Shown here: positions 13,201 to 24,234 of the stretch, piece by piece
How the letters are laid out: each line of letters starts with the position of its first letter
How positions within the stretch are numbered: the stretch's first letter is position 1
Assembly: GCA_011009095.1 (NCBI GenBank)
Contig: VTPC01007128.1
Location: forward strand, 1-64,000
Origin: Ignelater luminosus
Lineage: Eukaryota > Arthropoda > Insecta > Coleoptera > Elateridae
Direction of reading: 5' to 3'
DNA: 64,000 nt
The notes under the pieces: model-generated
Told to the model about the DNA's origin: nothing
Seen by the model: only the letters and a program-made list of their open reading frames with translations
The model's database searches: none
Position numbers and translations under genes: made by a program

Positions 13201-15441
13201 CATAATTCCCTTCTTGTCTACTTTAGGTTACGAATGTCCAGTTACATATAGTCCTGCTGATTATAGTAAGATATTAACGTTTTAAAAGTATTTCATCATT
13301 CAATCTTCATATTAGTGAGTATTAAAAACATGAATACGGAATGCAAACGCTATCTTTTTAGGAAAATAAATAAAAATTAAATTAGAATTCTAAATAAATC
13401 ATTTTGGCCAAATTGTTATTATTTTTTTAACCAATTAAATTCCGCAAATACACTATTAACTTCTAACACGATTCCAAAAATTAAAGTTAATTATTAAATG
13501 GAATTCAATTTTTGTTTTGTAACCCGGGCTAAATAAGATGACCTAACAGATAAATAGAAATGCCGACAGCTCGTTTTAAGGCCGGAGATGGGAAGGGTGA
13601 ACTAAGAAGTTTTTGGTTGTCCTACGAAAGAGCAACTAGAAATGAAATCAAGTTTTAATTTAGTACTATCATAGGTACAATAACTAAAACAAGGTCATGT
13701 TGAAGCTGTAAATCATAATAGTGATTATCCATGCATAATAATTAATTGGCAAACGTCAAAAGTTCCCACAACGACATGCGACGGAACCCAAGCACTAACA
13801 ATCTAATTAACTCATTACGTAGACAGACTAATAATATAATAGTTTCAATAATTACATAAAGGCCGTAAAATTTTCTGACCATGAAAAAGGCTGTACCGTA
13901 AACTGAGTCTGCAATTGTAAATGCTGTATTCATATGCTTGAAGTATAGTGAAATAGATTCAGTCCGTAAATTGCTTGCTTGTAATCATTAATTATAATAT
14001 GTGCTTTTCCGCGTAATCTATAGTACACCAAACTGTATTACCGTCTTTCCTCAGCTGACTTATAAATAGAGTCCTCGGAAACTAACAAATAAACAGTTAT
14101 GATTACAGACACACTGTCTTCGGTAGCAACATCTTCAGGTTCTTCAGAAACATCAGTAGCATACTTGACGTCGTTGTTTGCTGATCGCACGTTATTATAG
14201 TATTTTACTTTCTTTATAGTTGTAGAAACCGTTCAAACAGTTCAAGACTCAGCACTAGCTTTAAGTGAAGGTATTCAAAATGGAAAAACTAACCAAAGAG
14301 ACTTATTAAAAGAAAGCCTTTCAAGCCTTCTACCAAGATTACCATTTTCTATCGATGAAGACATAGATGTTCCAATAATTGATGCGCACTTTCCAACAAC
14401 ATTCTGGTCACAGTTTTATATTCTTTCTTCTAGAATGTTTTTACAACTAAAACGAAATAAGATGGAGATTTGGCTGCAAGTGTTTAACCATGCAGTAGCT
14501 ACGCTAATATTTGTATTATTATACTACGGTATTGGCAATAACGCCGATAAAATAGTGTTTACCTACCATTATTTTATATCAACACTGATATTTTTTCTTT
14601 ATACGTATACAATGCTACCTGTTGTCTTGTGTAAGTATTAATTATTAAACTTTGAGTCATAAAGATCCAAGTCAAATTATTCTTGCAGTTCCTACAGAAC
14701 TTCAGTTACTGAAAAGGGAATACTTCAATAGGTGGTATGACTTGAAACCATATTTTCTAGCGTTGACATTAAGAGGTTTACCACTTATGGTATTATGAGT
14801 TAATAGGTAATTAAAGTTTACTTAAGCACACTCAATTTTAGGTACTATTAGGGCTAGCATTTACTTCTACTACGTACGTGTTTACCAATCAACCTATAGA
14901 ATTATATCGTTTTGTATGGTTTTCTGCGGTGTGTATTTTAACAGCTATCGCTTCAGAAGGTTTAGGTATGACAATTGGCTCAGTTTGTAACCTGATGGTA
15001 AGAATTACTAAAATCCTTAAATTATTTTTAAATAATCGTTGCTTACAGAATGGATCCATGCTAGCATCTTGCATAATTGCCGCATTAATTTTATTTTGTA
15101 TTCACGGTGCTGGATATGGTAGCCAGATAAGTCCAATTATGAAAGTTATTATGCATTTTAGCTACCTTCGTGTTGGAATTGTTGCAATAAGCAACGCTAT
15201 GTTTAGAAACAGGGATTCTATGGATTGCGTGGACAAACAGTACTGCTATTATCAAGATCCAAAACGATTTTTGCAAGACTTAGGTGTAGACAATACACCC
15301 TGTAGTTTGTATATTTCTTGTTTGATTGTTTTTGTTGTGGTGTTTAAAGCTAGTGGCTTTTTAGCTTTAAAGTATAGATTAACTTCTGAGTTTTCTAAAA
15401 TAATTGTAAATTATACATACAAGGTTTTTCGGCATCGTTAG
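1236..15441 (+). CDS. ABCG-subfamily half transporter, gene 1 (ABCG1/ABCG4-like), 10 exons
   Basis: Coding exons by GT-AG junctions: 1236-1308, 1754-1871, 12525-12714, 12773-12918, 12972-13095, 13151-13265, 14220-14630, 14689-14789, 14842-14997, 15049-15441. They join in frame to 1,827 nt, a 608-residue protein, the usual half-transporter length. Nucleotide-binding domain: Walker A GASGSGKT (47-54), Q-loop Q93, signature LSKGQ (148-152), Walker B VIFLDE (168-173), H-loop H205. The C-terminal membrane domain (~330-608) has about six hydrophobic helices, and a Cys-containing loop ([13 protein letters not shown]) before the last one resembles ABCG1/4. As an NBD-first half ABC protein it should dimerise and move lipids or other hydrophobic compounds across a membrane; the substrate is unknown. 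Odd points: K replaces the first G of LSGGQ, and the D-loop reads SGMDT. Intron 2 is 10.65 kb. It is the tandem paralogue of gene 2 (30525-55315). Confidence 0.93.
2776..3420. repeat. Dispersed repeat family A, copy 1
   Basis: Shares ordered sequence words with 40374-41136 (and its duplicate) and with 58648-58960. Examples are GATGTTCAATCCCGTAGCT, a GTCGAAG(G/A)CGGG core, ACACCCTGTATATA twice, CCCAAAC/TAAACTTACCCGGG, and a 3' part GACACAATAAAAC...ATTATACAAT. It has no coding capacity. It could be an LTR or non-autonomous retroelement fragment; I could not define termini or a target-site duplication. Confidence 0.55.
3813..4185. mobile_element. Solo LTR with 4-bp target-site duplication
   Basis: A 373-bp segment starting TGTAACGCGCCACC and ending AAGAACATTACA (5'-TG...CA-3'), flanked on both sides by GTAC (3809-3812 and 4186-4189). 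It has a TATA-like GAATATAAGG near 3968 and A/T-rich sequence downstream. There is no internal retrotransposon sequence beside it, which fits an LTR left after LTR-LTR recombination. The 4-bp duplication suggests Ty3/Gypsy-type integration, but the family is not identified. Confidence 0.7.
4190..9339. other. Unclassified intronic DNA
   Basis: About 5 kb with short chance ORFs only. Small local structures include a ~18-bp tandem-like stretch at about 6498-6575 (variants of TTCAAGCCGGTTAAACC) and a short hairpin at about 6970-7040 (AGGTTGTGGGGTG / CCCCACACAACCT). At 6230 there is an isolated CAGGACCGGCTG, similar to the end of the hAT-type MITE at 60467. Parts at 7980-8720 look like decayed repeat DNA. 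Nothing here can be assigned to a family. Confidence 0.4.
9343..10881. mobile_element. TIR element built from repeated ~500-bp units (PIF/Harbinger-like TSD)
   Basis: Ends are TAGTCCAGTCAACGA (9343) and its inverted relative (rc TAGTCCAGGCAATGA, ending 10881), flanked by TTA on both sides (9340-9342 and 10882-10884). Inside are two direct copies of a ~500-bp unit (about 9350-9858 and 9859-10365) and one inverted copy (about 10440-10875). All share landmarks such as AGGAGGCAAACATACTAA, GTACGGTAA and CTTCTAACTCCTCAGCCTTA. A run of 14 G at 9975-9988 lies in unit 2. There is no transposase. A 3-bp TTA duplication is typical of PIF/Harbinger; the assignment rests on that alone. Confidence 0.6.
11560..12040 (-). 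pseudogene. Jockey-clade LINE reverse transcriptase relic
   Basis: The minus-strand reading 11898-11578 contains, in order, [20 protein letters not shown], a degraded [11 protein letters not shown] block and a [17 protein letters not shown] block. These correspond to the QFGFR..HST.QLLRL, FLDV.KAFD.V and ..SFL.NR.F motifs of Jockey-type reverse transcriptases. The first catalytic Asp block is altered (QAFAKV instead of KAFDKV). Decayed sequence upstream on the same strand (to about 12040) includes YFPKD, like the region before the RT fingers. It is a dead fragment within intron 2 of gene 1. Confidence 0.72.
13266..14219 (+). other. Intron 6 of ABCG gene 1
   Basis: A 954-bp intron with the donor at 13266 and acceptor ending TTTATAG at 14219. 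It is AT-rich, and I see no transposon or RNA gene in it. Confidence 0.7.
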
Positions 15442-15529
15442 CATGCTTATTTGTTATAGAGAAATTGTTAATTGTTCATTAGATATTTGTTACTGAAAAT
15501 ATACTTAAATGGGTAGACAGGGAGTGTTT

Positions 15530-15535
15530 AATAAA
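15530..15535 (+). terminator. Poly(A) signal AATAAA of ABCG gene 1
   Basis: Canonical AATAAA beginning 89 nt after the TAG stop of gene 1, in AT-rich sequence. This is a plausible 3' end for its transcript. Confidence 0.55.
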
Positions 15536-15749
15536 TGATAATTGACTTTATTATTTGCTTATACGTTTATGTTGCTGTTTAGAGATTATAATTGCTACAG
15601 TCGCTATCAAAAATGTCACATTAATGTCTTCGTTACTTAATGTTTGTATCAAATTAACTCACACAAAAATATTAAAGAACTAACCAGGTCCTTGAGATGA
15701 CTAAGTCAGAGTAAAGATAGCTACAACCTTCTTCTCGGCATTATTGTAT

Positions 15750-15960
15750 ACCCTACGCTTTTTGAAAAATTAGGTATAATTTTATTAAAATAGCCTCCCA
15801 CCTATGTCAGCATTAGAAGCATCAGTCTGCTTAAAAGCAGGTTTAATAAAATCTAGACTAGCTTTTAAAGATGGGAGAAGTCAAAAAGATATTCTAGGTT
15901 GTCGTTTCTGCAGACACCGTACCCTTACAAGATCTTCATTCGTTTTTTAATAGGCTGTCG
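15750..15960 (-). pseudogene. Possible LTR-retrotransposon RT/RNase H relic
   Basis: One minus-strand frame gives a block like LKASLDFI followed by PAFKQTDASNADIGGRLF. It resembles the ...PF.LQTDASD.GIGAVL motif at the RT-RNase H junction of Ty3/Gypsy-type elements. Stops and frame breaks surround it. Only this one motif supports the call. Confidence 0.35.
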
Positions 15961-15971
15961 GCTTATCTTGC

Positions 15972-16178
15972 TTAAGGAACTGTGTCTTCGAAAGATGCTT
16001 GAATTGCTATTTTTACCTTTGCAGAAGCTTTACAAATCTGCCCAGTTTTCATAATAAAAGCAATTCGAGGTGTTAATCGAGCTATTGCCACACTCTGTTG
16101 CAAGGTTTCGGAAGCTGACCTTGCTTTCGTCCTCAGGCATTCGGCATAAGAAGGGCGGTTTGGTTTATTATTTTGCAT
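15972..16178 (-). pseudogene. Unidentified short ORF (68 aa) beside an inverted repeat
   Basis: A minus-strand ORF opening MQNNKPNRPSYAECLRTKAR that I do not recognise. Its start codon sits inside one arm of the inverted repeat at 16148-16263, so the 5' end of this sequence has been copied in inverted form next to itself. It may be the 5' end of a retroelement ORF. It has no visible domain. Confidence 0.3.
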
Positions 16179-16263
16179 TTTTTAATTTACTTTTTTTTTC
16201 GTAAATCTTCGACCTCCTGGGGTAAATTAAAAAAATGCAAAATCATAAACCAAACCGGCCTTC
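16148..16263. repeat. Inverted repeat (hairpin), ~42-bp arms
   Basis: Left arm about 16148-16189 (GGTTTGGTTTATTATTTTGC...) and right arm about 16221-16263 (GCAAAATCATAAACCAAACC) are near-perfect inverted copies around a ~31-bp loop. The right arm abuts the broken end of the LINE fragment starting at 16262. Confidence 0.7.
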
Positions 16264-18870
16264 TCAGCTGCAATAACTACCGGGATGACCTTAACTCGAC
16301 AATTCCACATTCTTTGTGTTTCTAACGCTAGTTCCTTGTACTTCAAAACCGTTTCAGCTTCCTTTTCTTTCACTCTTCTGTCTCTTGGTACTGATACATT
16401 GATGATCAAACATATCTTTCCTTTTTTTTAATTACTATGTCAGGTCTGTTAAATCTAATTTCCCTGTCTGTCTATATTTGTTTATTCCACATTATTATTG
16501 TCTCCTCCTCTTCTGCTACTGGTTGTGGGTTATGCTCATATCATTTTTTCCCACTTCGATACCATATTCTTTGCAAATATTATAATGGAGGTTTCTACAG
16601 ACTTGGTCGTGTTTTTTATATATTTGGGTTTGGCAAGAATTGCACATCCTGCTATTATGTGCTCCGTGGTCTCTTCTTGTTCTTCACACAACTTGCATTT
16701 ACTGTTGACATTCTGACTCAGTATGTCCTTTTTATGGTATCGAGTGTTAATTGCTTAATCCTGCGCTGCTAGGATGAGACTTTCTGTTTGCCTTTAAATT
16801 CCCTTTTCCGTAACCATTCGTAGGACTGTTCTGTGTCTATAAGGTGTTCTTACACTGCACGCAGATATTGTCCATGCATTTGCTTTTCTACCCACTTGTT
16901 TCTTGTTTGCTCTAGTATTTTGTTCTTTATCTTATTCTTTGGGTACCCTTCTATTCTATTTCCTCTCTCTTCTATTCGGATTCCTTCTGAGATTTTTCTT
17001 ACTATCTTCATTATAGATTGCCCCGTTGGTAGGTCTTGGTCAATTCTTTTTATTAATCCTACATATTTGTCATTCTCTTTGCTGTGAAGGTAGTAGGATA
17101 GATTTATGATAGCTGCTTTGTATGTTCTCACTACCTGCATTAGTCTACGACCACCATCTTTTCTTGATGTGTATAGGCGATCTACATCTGCTTTTGGATG
17201 GTGCATCTTATATGTCGTTAGCATTTTCCTTGTCTGTCTATCTATATTTTCTAATTCCTTTATCTTCTAATATACTACTCCAAAGCTGTTCTGGAGCACA
17301 GGTACTGCTATCTCACCTATAGCTAACATTTTATTTCTACTATTTAGTTGGCTCTTCAAAACCCTTCTTACTCGCCTAATGTATTCTCTTCGTAATCTAT
17401 CTTTTACTTGTGTTTCGTCTATTCCTCTGGTTTCATTTATCCCTAAATATAAGTCTCGTTCTTGCCTGGTTCTTTGATCAAATCACTAGCTGCCACTTCT
17501 ATACCTTCTGACTTCACCCTTTCTCCTCTTTTACATGTCACTTTTGCACATTCTTCTAATCCCATCTCCATACCTATATCAGTGCTATATGTTTGTATTA
17601 CTTTTATTTCCTTATTAGTTCTTGTTTATTTTTTTTCGAAGGTTTTCAAATCATCCATATACAATAGGTTGCTTACTTTAACATTTTCATTTTTCATTTG
17701 ATATCCGCAATTTAATGTACTTAATTCGTATGTTAATACGGATTAAGTAGAATATACCCCGCTTTATTTTAACTTTTCCTATTGTTTTTACTTTTTCTTG
17801 GTTTGGTATTATTAGCTTTTTGTCTCCCATTTTGTCATTGTAGTTTCTAACATCTTAACTAGGACATTACATATTCCTATTATCTCTAGACTTTTAACAA
17901 TCCAGCTATTAGGCACGCTGTCATGCTTTTTTGCATTCAAACCATGCTATGCTTAAATCCTTTTTTTGTCGTTTACAGTCTTCTGCTATCATTCTTGACA
18001 TTACCAGTTGGTCATTACATCCTTTGTTCCCTGAACTACATCTTTTTTGCTCTTTTGGCATTATATTATTATTGTATATATATTCAGACAGTCGGTTGGA
18101 TATTACTGCAGTCATATTCTTATATAAGGTCGGTAGGCATGTTATCGGTCTATAGTTGGTGGCTTTAGTTGTGTCTTCCGATTTGGGTATTAGGTATGTT
18201 GTTCCTGTTACCATTTCCGTAGAGTTTCTGGATTTTTAATTAATCTTGTAAATAGGAAGGCTAAATGTTTATATGCAGCAGTGAAATGTTTCAGCCAATA
18301 GTTTGGTATCGCATCTATTCCTGGAGCTTTCTAGTTGGCGGTTTTTTAAATAGTTTGCTTTACTTCCTCTTTTTTTATTTTGTCCCAAGTCATTCTTGTT
18401 TTTATTCGATCCTCATTTCGTTTGAGCCATACCGCTTGCTCATTATGTTGCGTTTCTACTTCCCAGATCTGCTTCCAAAACGTTTCCATTTCGTCCTGCT
18501 TTGCCAATGGTATTTTATTTACATTTATGTGCCTTTTTCTAATGTCTTATAAACCTTTTTTCTGTCCGTGTTATATAGTTTATTTTGTACATATTGTCAC
18601 TGTCTCTTTTCGTATCTTTTAATTCTATTGAGCTTAGCGTCTATTTTCTGTTTAAAAGTTTTTATAGTTTCTGTTATTTTCTCTTCTGTATCTATTTCAT
18701 ATTTTTTATATATTTTAGCTAATTTATTAATAGCTCTATTACTTATATTTCCCCTTTTAGCTTCCGAGAGCACTGATAATTCTTTTCTGCTATCCGATAT
18801 CTTTTGCCTTTTTTCTATCCTTCCATTTTTCAGTTCGCCAATTATTGTTTTTATTTAGTTTATTTCATTT
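16262..18870 (-). pseudogene. R4/Dong-like LINE fragment 1 (RT to endonuclease region)
   Basis: Minus-strand pieces read in RT order. About 18214-17921 contains NYRPITCLPTLYK...EQK.CSSGNKGC (fingers). A YMDD catalytic box is encoded at 17650-17661. 17224-16850 holds the thumb/linker region, and 16409-16262 holds INVSVPRDRRVKEKEAE, like the block after the PD motif of restriction-like endonucleases. Several frameshifts make it dead. The 3' end is lost at 16262, within a sequence present intact in fragment 2. The clade call follows from the EQKGC-type finger motif, the C-terminal endonuclease layout and the (TAA)n tail of fragment 2, and is tentative. Confidence 0.75.
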
Positions 18871-19423
18871 TTCGACGATTTTATAAGTAGCTACATTTAT
18901 CGCCGCATATATTAATAAATTAGTTTTTGTCATATCATAGTTGTTGTTTTCTATCGTATATTTCAAGATTTAATAACCATTATGAACACTGAATGTTTCT
19001 GAATTGCATGCAATAAATATAAAGGCGTTATTCTACGACGGGAAACAAAACCTAAATAAAATGTTTGCGTTAAGCGTTCCCCTGCCTTAAAGTAAAGTAA
19101 AATAAAGCATTTCTTATTATCGAATAACAGCGTTTTAAACTGAGTGAAGTACTAAATTATCTTAGTTTTGAGATTGAGAATCAGCTGTATCTGGATCTAG
19201 AAGTACTTGTGGTGAGCACAGAAAGTAAGTTTCTTTATTTTCTCGGTAAGATGCGCATGTCAGTAATGTATGGATCAGACGATAATAGAAGCAATGCAAG
19301 AAATCTTCTATTGTTATTCATTTTGAAGGTCTGCACATACGTCTTTAAATCCATGTTGTAACATTCTTGAGCTTCTTCTGCTAACTGGCTCTTGGGAAGA
19401 ATTACAGCGTTTAGCATAGTATG
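18871..19423. other. Spacer between the two inverted LINE fragments
   Basis: About 550 bp of AT-rich sequence between the facing 5' ends of the two LINE fragments. No recognised feature. Confidence 0.4.
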
Positions 19424-21379
19424 AATCGACTACAAAAAAGCATATGACAGCGTGCCACATAGCTGTCTAGAGATAGTAGGAATGAGTAATGTCCTAGCTA
19501 AGATGTTAAAAGCTACAATGACAAAATGGCAGACAAAGCTAATAAGACCAAACAAAGAAAAAGTAAGTAAAATAGGAAAAGTTCAAATAAGGCGGGGTAT
19601 ATTCCATTGGGACTCCCTATCCTCAATTCTATTTTGCATAGCAATGGCCCCATTAACATACGGATTAAATATATGAAATTGTGGATATCAAATAAAAAAT
19701 GAAATAGTTAAAGTAAGCAACCTATTATACATGGATGATTTAAAATCTTCGAAAAAAATGAACAAGAACTAAGAAAGGAAATAAAAGTAATACAAACATA
19801 TAGCACTGATATAGGTATGGAGATGGGATTAGAAAAGTGTGCAAAAGTAACATTTAAAAAAGGAGAAAGGGTGAATTCAGAAGGTATAGAAGTGAGAGAT
19901 AGTGACTTGATCAAAGAACTAGGCCAGAACGAGACTTACAAATATTTAGGGATGAATGAAACCCGAAGAATGGACGAAACACAAGTAAAAGATAGATTAC
20001 GAAGAGAATACATTAGGCGGGTAAGAAAGGTTTTGAAGAGCCAACTAAATAGTAGAAATAAAATGTTAGCTATAGGTGAGATAGCAGTACCTGTGCTCCA
20101 GAACAACTTTGGAGTAGTAAATTGAAAGATAAAGAAATTAGAAAATATAGATAGACAGACAAGGAAAATGCTAACGATATATAAGATGCACCATCCAAAA
20201 GCGGATGTAGATTGCCTGTACACATCTAGAAAAGATGATGGTCGTGGATTAATGTAGGTAGTGGGAACATACAAAGTAGCCATCATAAATCTATCCTACT
20301 ACCTTCACAGCGAAGAGAAGGACAAATATGTAGGATTAATAAAAAGAATTGACCAAGACCTACCAACGGGACAATCTATAATGAAGATAGCAAGGAAAAT
20401 CTCAGAAGAAATCCAAATAGAAGAGAGAGGAAATGAAGCAGAAGAGAATACAAAAAATAAGATCAAGAACAAAATACTAGAGCAAACAAAAAACAAGTGG
20501 GTAGAAAAGCAAATGCATGGACAATATCCGCGAGCAGTGCAAGAACACCTTATAGACAAAGAAGAGACCTACGAATGGCCACGGAAAGAAGAACTTAAAG
20601 GCAAAACAGAAAGTCTCATCCTAGCAGCGGAAGATCAGGCAATTAACACTCGATACCATAAAAAGGACATACTGAGATAAAATGTTAATAGTAAATGTAG
20701 GTTGTGTAAAGAACACGAAGAGCCCACGAAGCACATAATAGCAGGATGTGCAATTCTTGCCAAACACGAATATATAAAAAGACACGACCAAGACTGTAGA
20801 AACCTCCATTATAATATTTGCAAAGAAGACGGTATCGAGGTGGGAAAAAATGTATGAGCATAACCCACAACCAGTAGTAGAAGCGGGGGAGACAATAATA
20901 ATGTGGAATAAACAAATACAGAGAGACAGGGACATTAGAGCTAACAAACCTGACATAGTAAACAAAAAAAAAAAGAAAAGAAATGTTTGATAATCGACGT
21001 AGCAGTATCAGGAGACAGAAGAGTAAAAGAAAAGTAAGCAGAAAAAGTTTTGAAGTACAAGGAACTAGCGTTAGAAACACAAAGAATGTGGAATTGCTGA
21101 ACTTAGGTCATCCCGGCAGTTATTGGAGCGCTTGGAACGATAACAAACAGCTTTAAGAATTATATAAAAAAAATCCCTGGACATCAATTCTCCAAAAGTT
21201 TACAGAAAAGCGTATCACTTGGCACGGCGCATAGAGTGAGAACGGTTCTAGGAGAAACATCAAACGAGTAAATTTAGACTTCAGAGAATATAACATCTGC
21301 CTGAGGGACATGGAGTGTTCCAAACAAAACAAAATCCAGGAGATACCTGAGTGATAAAGAAAATAATAATAATAATAAA
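19424..21379 (+). pseudogene. R4/Dong-like LINE fragment 2, 5'-truncated, with (TAA)n tail
   Basis: Begins within the RT at DYKKAYDSVPHS (about 19425). The YMDD box is at 19728-19739, and a thumb/linker ORF follows (19817-20125, 20261-20680). Around 20697 a C-x2-C-x8-H-x4-C zinc-knuckle-like motif is readable (CRLC...H...C), followed by a KPD...IIDV endonuclease-like region near 20950-21000. The fragment ends in an AATAATAATAATAA tail at about 21361-21379. Stops and frameshifts break the frame throughout. It matches fragment 1 in inverted orientation over roughly 1.65 kb, by eye about 90 % identical. 5' truncation and a (TAA)n tail fit insertion by target-primed reverse transcription. Confidence 0.78.
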
Positions 21380-23316
21380 CGTCTTTGTTTATTTTTTTTC
21401 TATTTATAATTACAATTAATTTGCATGTGTAATTTATTACATTAAGAGGAGAAGTTCAGCGGGTAAGATACGCGCTGCTCTCCCACTTAATCTCTTTAAG
21501 AAAAGAAAAAAAGAAAAGTAAAAAGAAACGAAAATAAAAGAATGAAAATGTTAACAAAAAAATACAAAAAAAATTGTATATATATAGGTATATCTCGGGA
21601 TTATTCTCGATCAAAGGTAAGTCTGGTTGCATTAAGATCATGGTGCTCAATAATTAATTATTGCTGGTTTGTTTGTACTCATGAACCTATACGTTGGATT
21701 TGTATTTACAAAGACAAACGTATTATTATTGGGTCATATTGATAAACTGTATCAAATGCTCCCACTTCAATTAATAAGGAATGGTGACTACAATTTGCTT
21801 CTGGTAGAAGTGATCTAGAGGTATTGCACACGCATCTACTGCACTCTGTTAATATGGCTCACTTTCTTTAAAAATTCACATAGGTAATATCTAAAATTTT
21901 ATGTTTTTGTGATGAAGAGATACTTAGTGTGATGGCGGTGTGAAGGACATCGGGTGCGGGTAAAACAACTACTGGAAAAGACTTGGGACGTAAGACGTAT
22001 GAGTTTGGACAAAGGATGCAAGGAACAACTACAACAAGGCTGAATAGGTAGGTAAAAAAGCAAAAGAAAAAAGAAAAGTAAAGAAAGAAAAGAGAAATTT
22101 AAGTGTAAGTTAAGAGTGTTAAACATAAAATAATCTAATTACTACCGAAATAAAAGAGAATAGTAAGAAAAAGGATTAGTAGTAAAATTAAACATAAGGT
22201 GTCAAATTGTAAGAAAATATTTGTGATCAGTTAAGTGTCACAGAAAAATAAAAGGAAAATCATTTATTATTTGATAAGTGTCAACGTTTCAACGTTTCAA
22301 CCTAACCTAAGTTGTATGATAGTATAAAATAGTAAAATAATTATCCCAAAAAATAATCTTATATTTGTTAAATTTTGGGCATTCGAATATATATAAAAAA
22401 AGGAATTTAATTAAAATAACAAACTCGAAATTCTTAGACCCTGAGATAAAAGATAATAAAAATAACTATTGGAAACACGGTAATTCATCAAGTAATATGT
22501 TCTTAAGTAGAATAGCAGGGCATCCAGAACTATTACAATATAAATAATTAATAAAAAGCACCCTGTGTATGGGTGCAGTAAATGGTCGCGCTGAACGCTG
22601 TTTAATCTGATATACTCAAAGTTAATGCTCGATGCTTCTGCTTAAAGAAAGTTTACACGTAAATAAATAACGTGCACAGCTAATATGCACCACATCTTAC
22701 CGAAAGCAACAAAATTCAATACCGTTCCAGCCAGGCATCAAATAACGGCAACAATAATATTCAATAAAGGGAACAATTTTTACTATACGCAAAAATTCAA
22801 TAAAGAAATTTAAAACTCTATAACGTAAATGATAATAATAAATATTTTAAAACGTAAATACTAAATAAACGAAAATAACATTATAAAACCTTAATTAAAA
22901 ATTGAAAGTACTTTAATTTATCACAAAACTCATACCTCAAGCAATGGATACAATACCCAAAAAGGCAAGCAATTAACATTTTTGCCACTAACTATCATTT
23001 AGGCTAATAGCCAATAGCTATAAATCTAATCACTGTCAAACGAATTTGTTGTAACTGACAAAAAGTATCTTAAAAACCCAAAAATGGTAAAAATCACTAC
23101 AAAATCACATTCGGCAACGGAAAATAGATATGTTTCAACAAATTCATGCAGAAAAGAAAAATAGGCTAGATGGTACAACTACGATCAGTTTTTCTAATCT
23201 TCTGGAAATTAACACATTTTCGGATGACCTTTATCTTTAACAAAGCAGTGTTTCGCTAAAAGGCATTGCAATCTCAATGTTCTTGAGCGAAAGAATTTTA
23301 GATTTATATAACTACA
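21380..23316. other. Intergenic, unclassified
   Basis: AT-rich sequence between the LINE fragment and the LTR element. A small ACCCTGTGTATGGGTGCAG block at about 22560 resembles part of dispersed repeat family A. No supportable gene. Confidence 0.4.
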
Positions 23317-23320
23317 TATT

Positions 23321-23541
23321 GTTATGATATGGAAAGCTCTTTTTCTAAGGGTCCTTATTTTTCTTCGTTTGGTTCTTAATTTTTTTTATTAAATATTAAA
23401 TATTAATTAATTTATTTTTTTCCTGTCATTACATTTATTAAAAACAAAAAACAAAATTTTTTTTATACTCTCTTTTTTTATCATTTTCAAATATCACTAC
23501 ATTTTTAATATCATCACATTTACATTTTTAATATCATCACA
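23321..23541 (-). repeat. 3' LTR of the gag-only element
   Basis: A 221-bp LTR matching 25494-25697. It carries an extra tandem copy of a ~23-bp unit (ATTTTTAATATCATCACATT) at 23501-23546 that the other LTR lacks. Confidence 0.75.
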
Positions 23542-24234
23542 TTTCCCCTCCATATTAATATAAATTTTAAGAATTTTTACTATAGCTTAAATTTTGATTA
23601 ATATTAATTAAAATATACTCAATTGTGAATTCCATTACAATTTGATCTTTGTTTCTTTTATTTGTCTTATGTAATATAATAGATATTGTTTTGTTTCATG
23701 GTATACATAATTCTTTTTTATTGTTTTTTTTAACTCAATATTCGATATTTTCATTTTATTTCACATTTCCTTCCTATTTCTCCTTTATTTTCCTCTATTT
23801 TCCAACTAGCTTTCATTCATGCTGCATTCATACAAATCATTTTCTACAACTTCTTAAGAAATTGCAAAAATTATTTTCTCTAGTAGTAACGTTTTCTTCA
23901 TATAACTTAACACCCTGCCTCATTTATCTACTTTAATATCATATTCTATCTTTGCTTATTCATATTAAGGATCATATTTTACCTTTTCTTTTAATATTAT
24001 CAATCATATCATTAATTATTTATTATTATTATCATTATTATTCTACTAACTTCATATTCAAATCTTCATAATTATCATCATTTTAATAATACTTCATTAA
24101 TAATTATTTAACTCATTATGATTATCTTTAACACATTCATTCAAGCATCATTCATACCTTCTTGTCAAACCTAATATAAAATGTTCCCTATTCTTCTTTG
24201 GTTATTTTTGTCAACATGGGTTTCTAATTTTACT

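Noticed and set aside
16437..18858. Many + strand hydrophobic ORFs (Phe/Leu/Ser-rich)
   Set aside because: They are antisense shadows of the A-rich LINE fragment on the minus strand.
19708..21080. Minus-strand hydrophobic ORFs
   Set aside because: Antisense shadows of LINE fragment 2.
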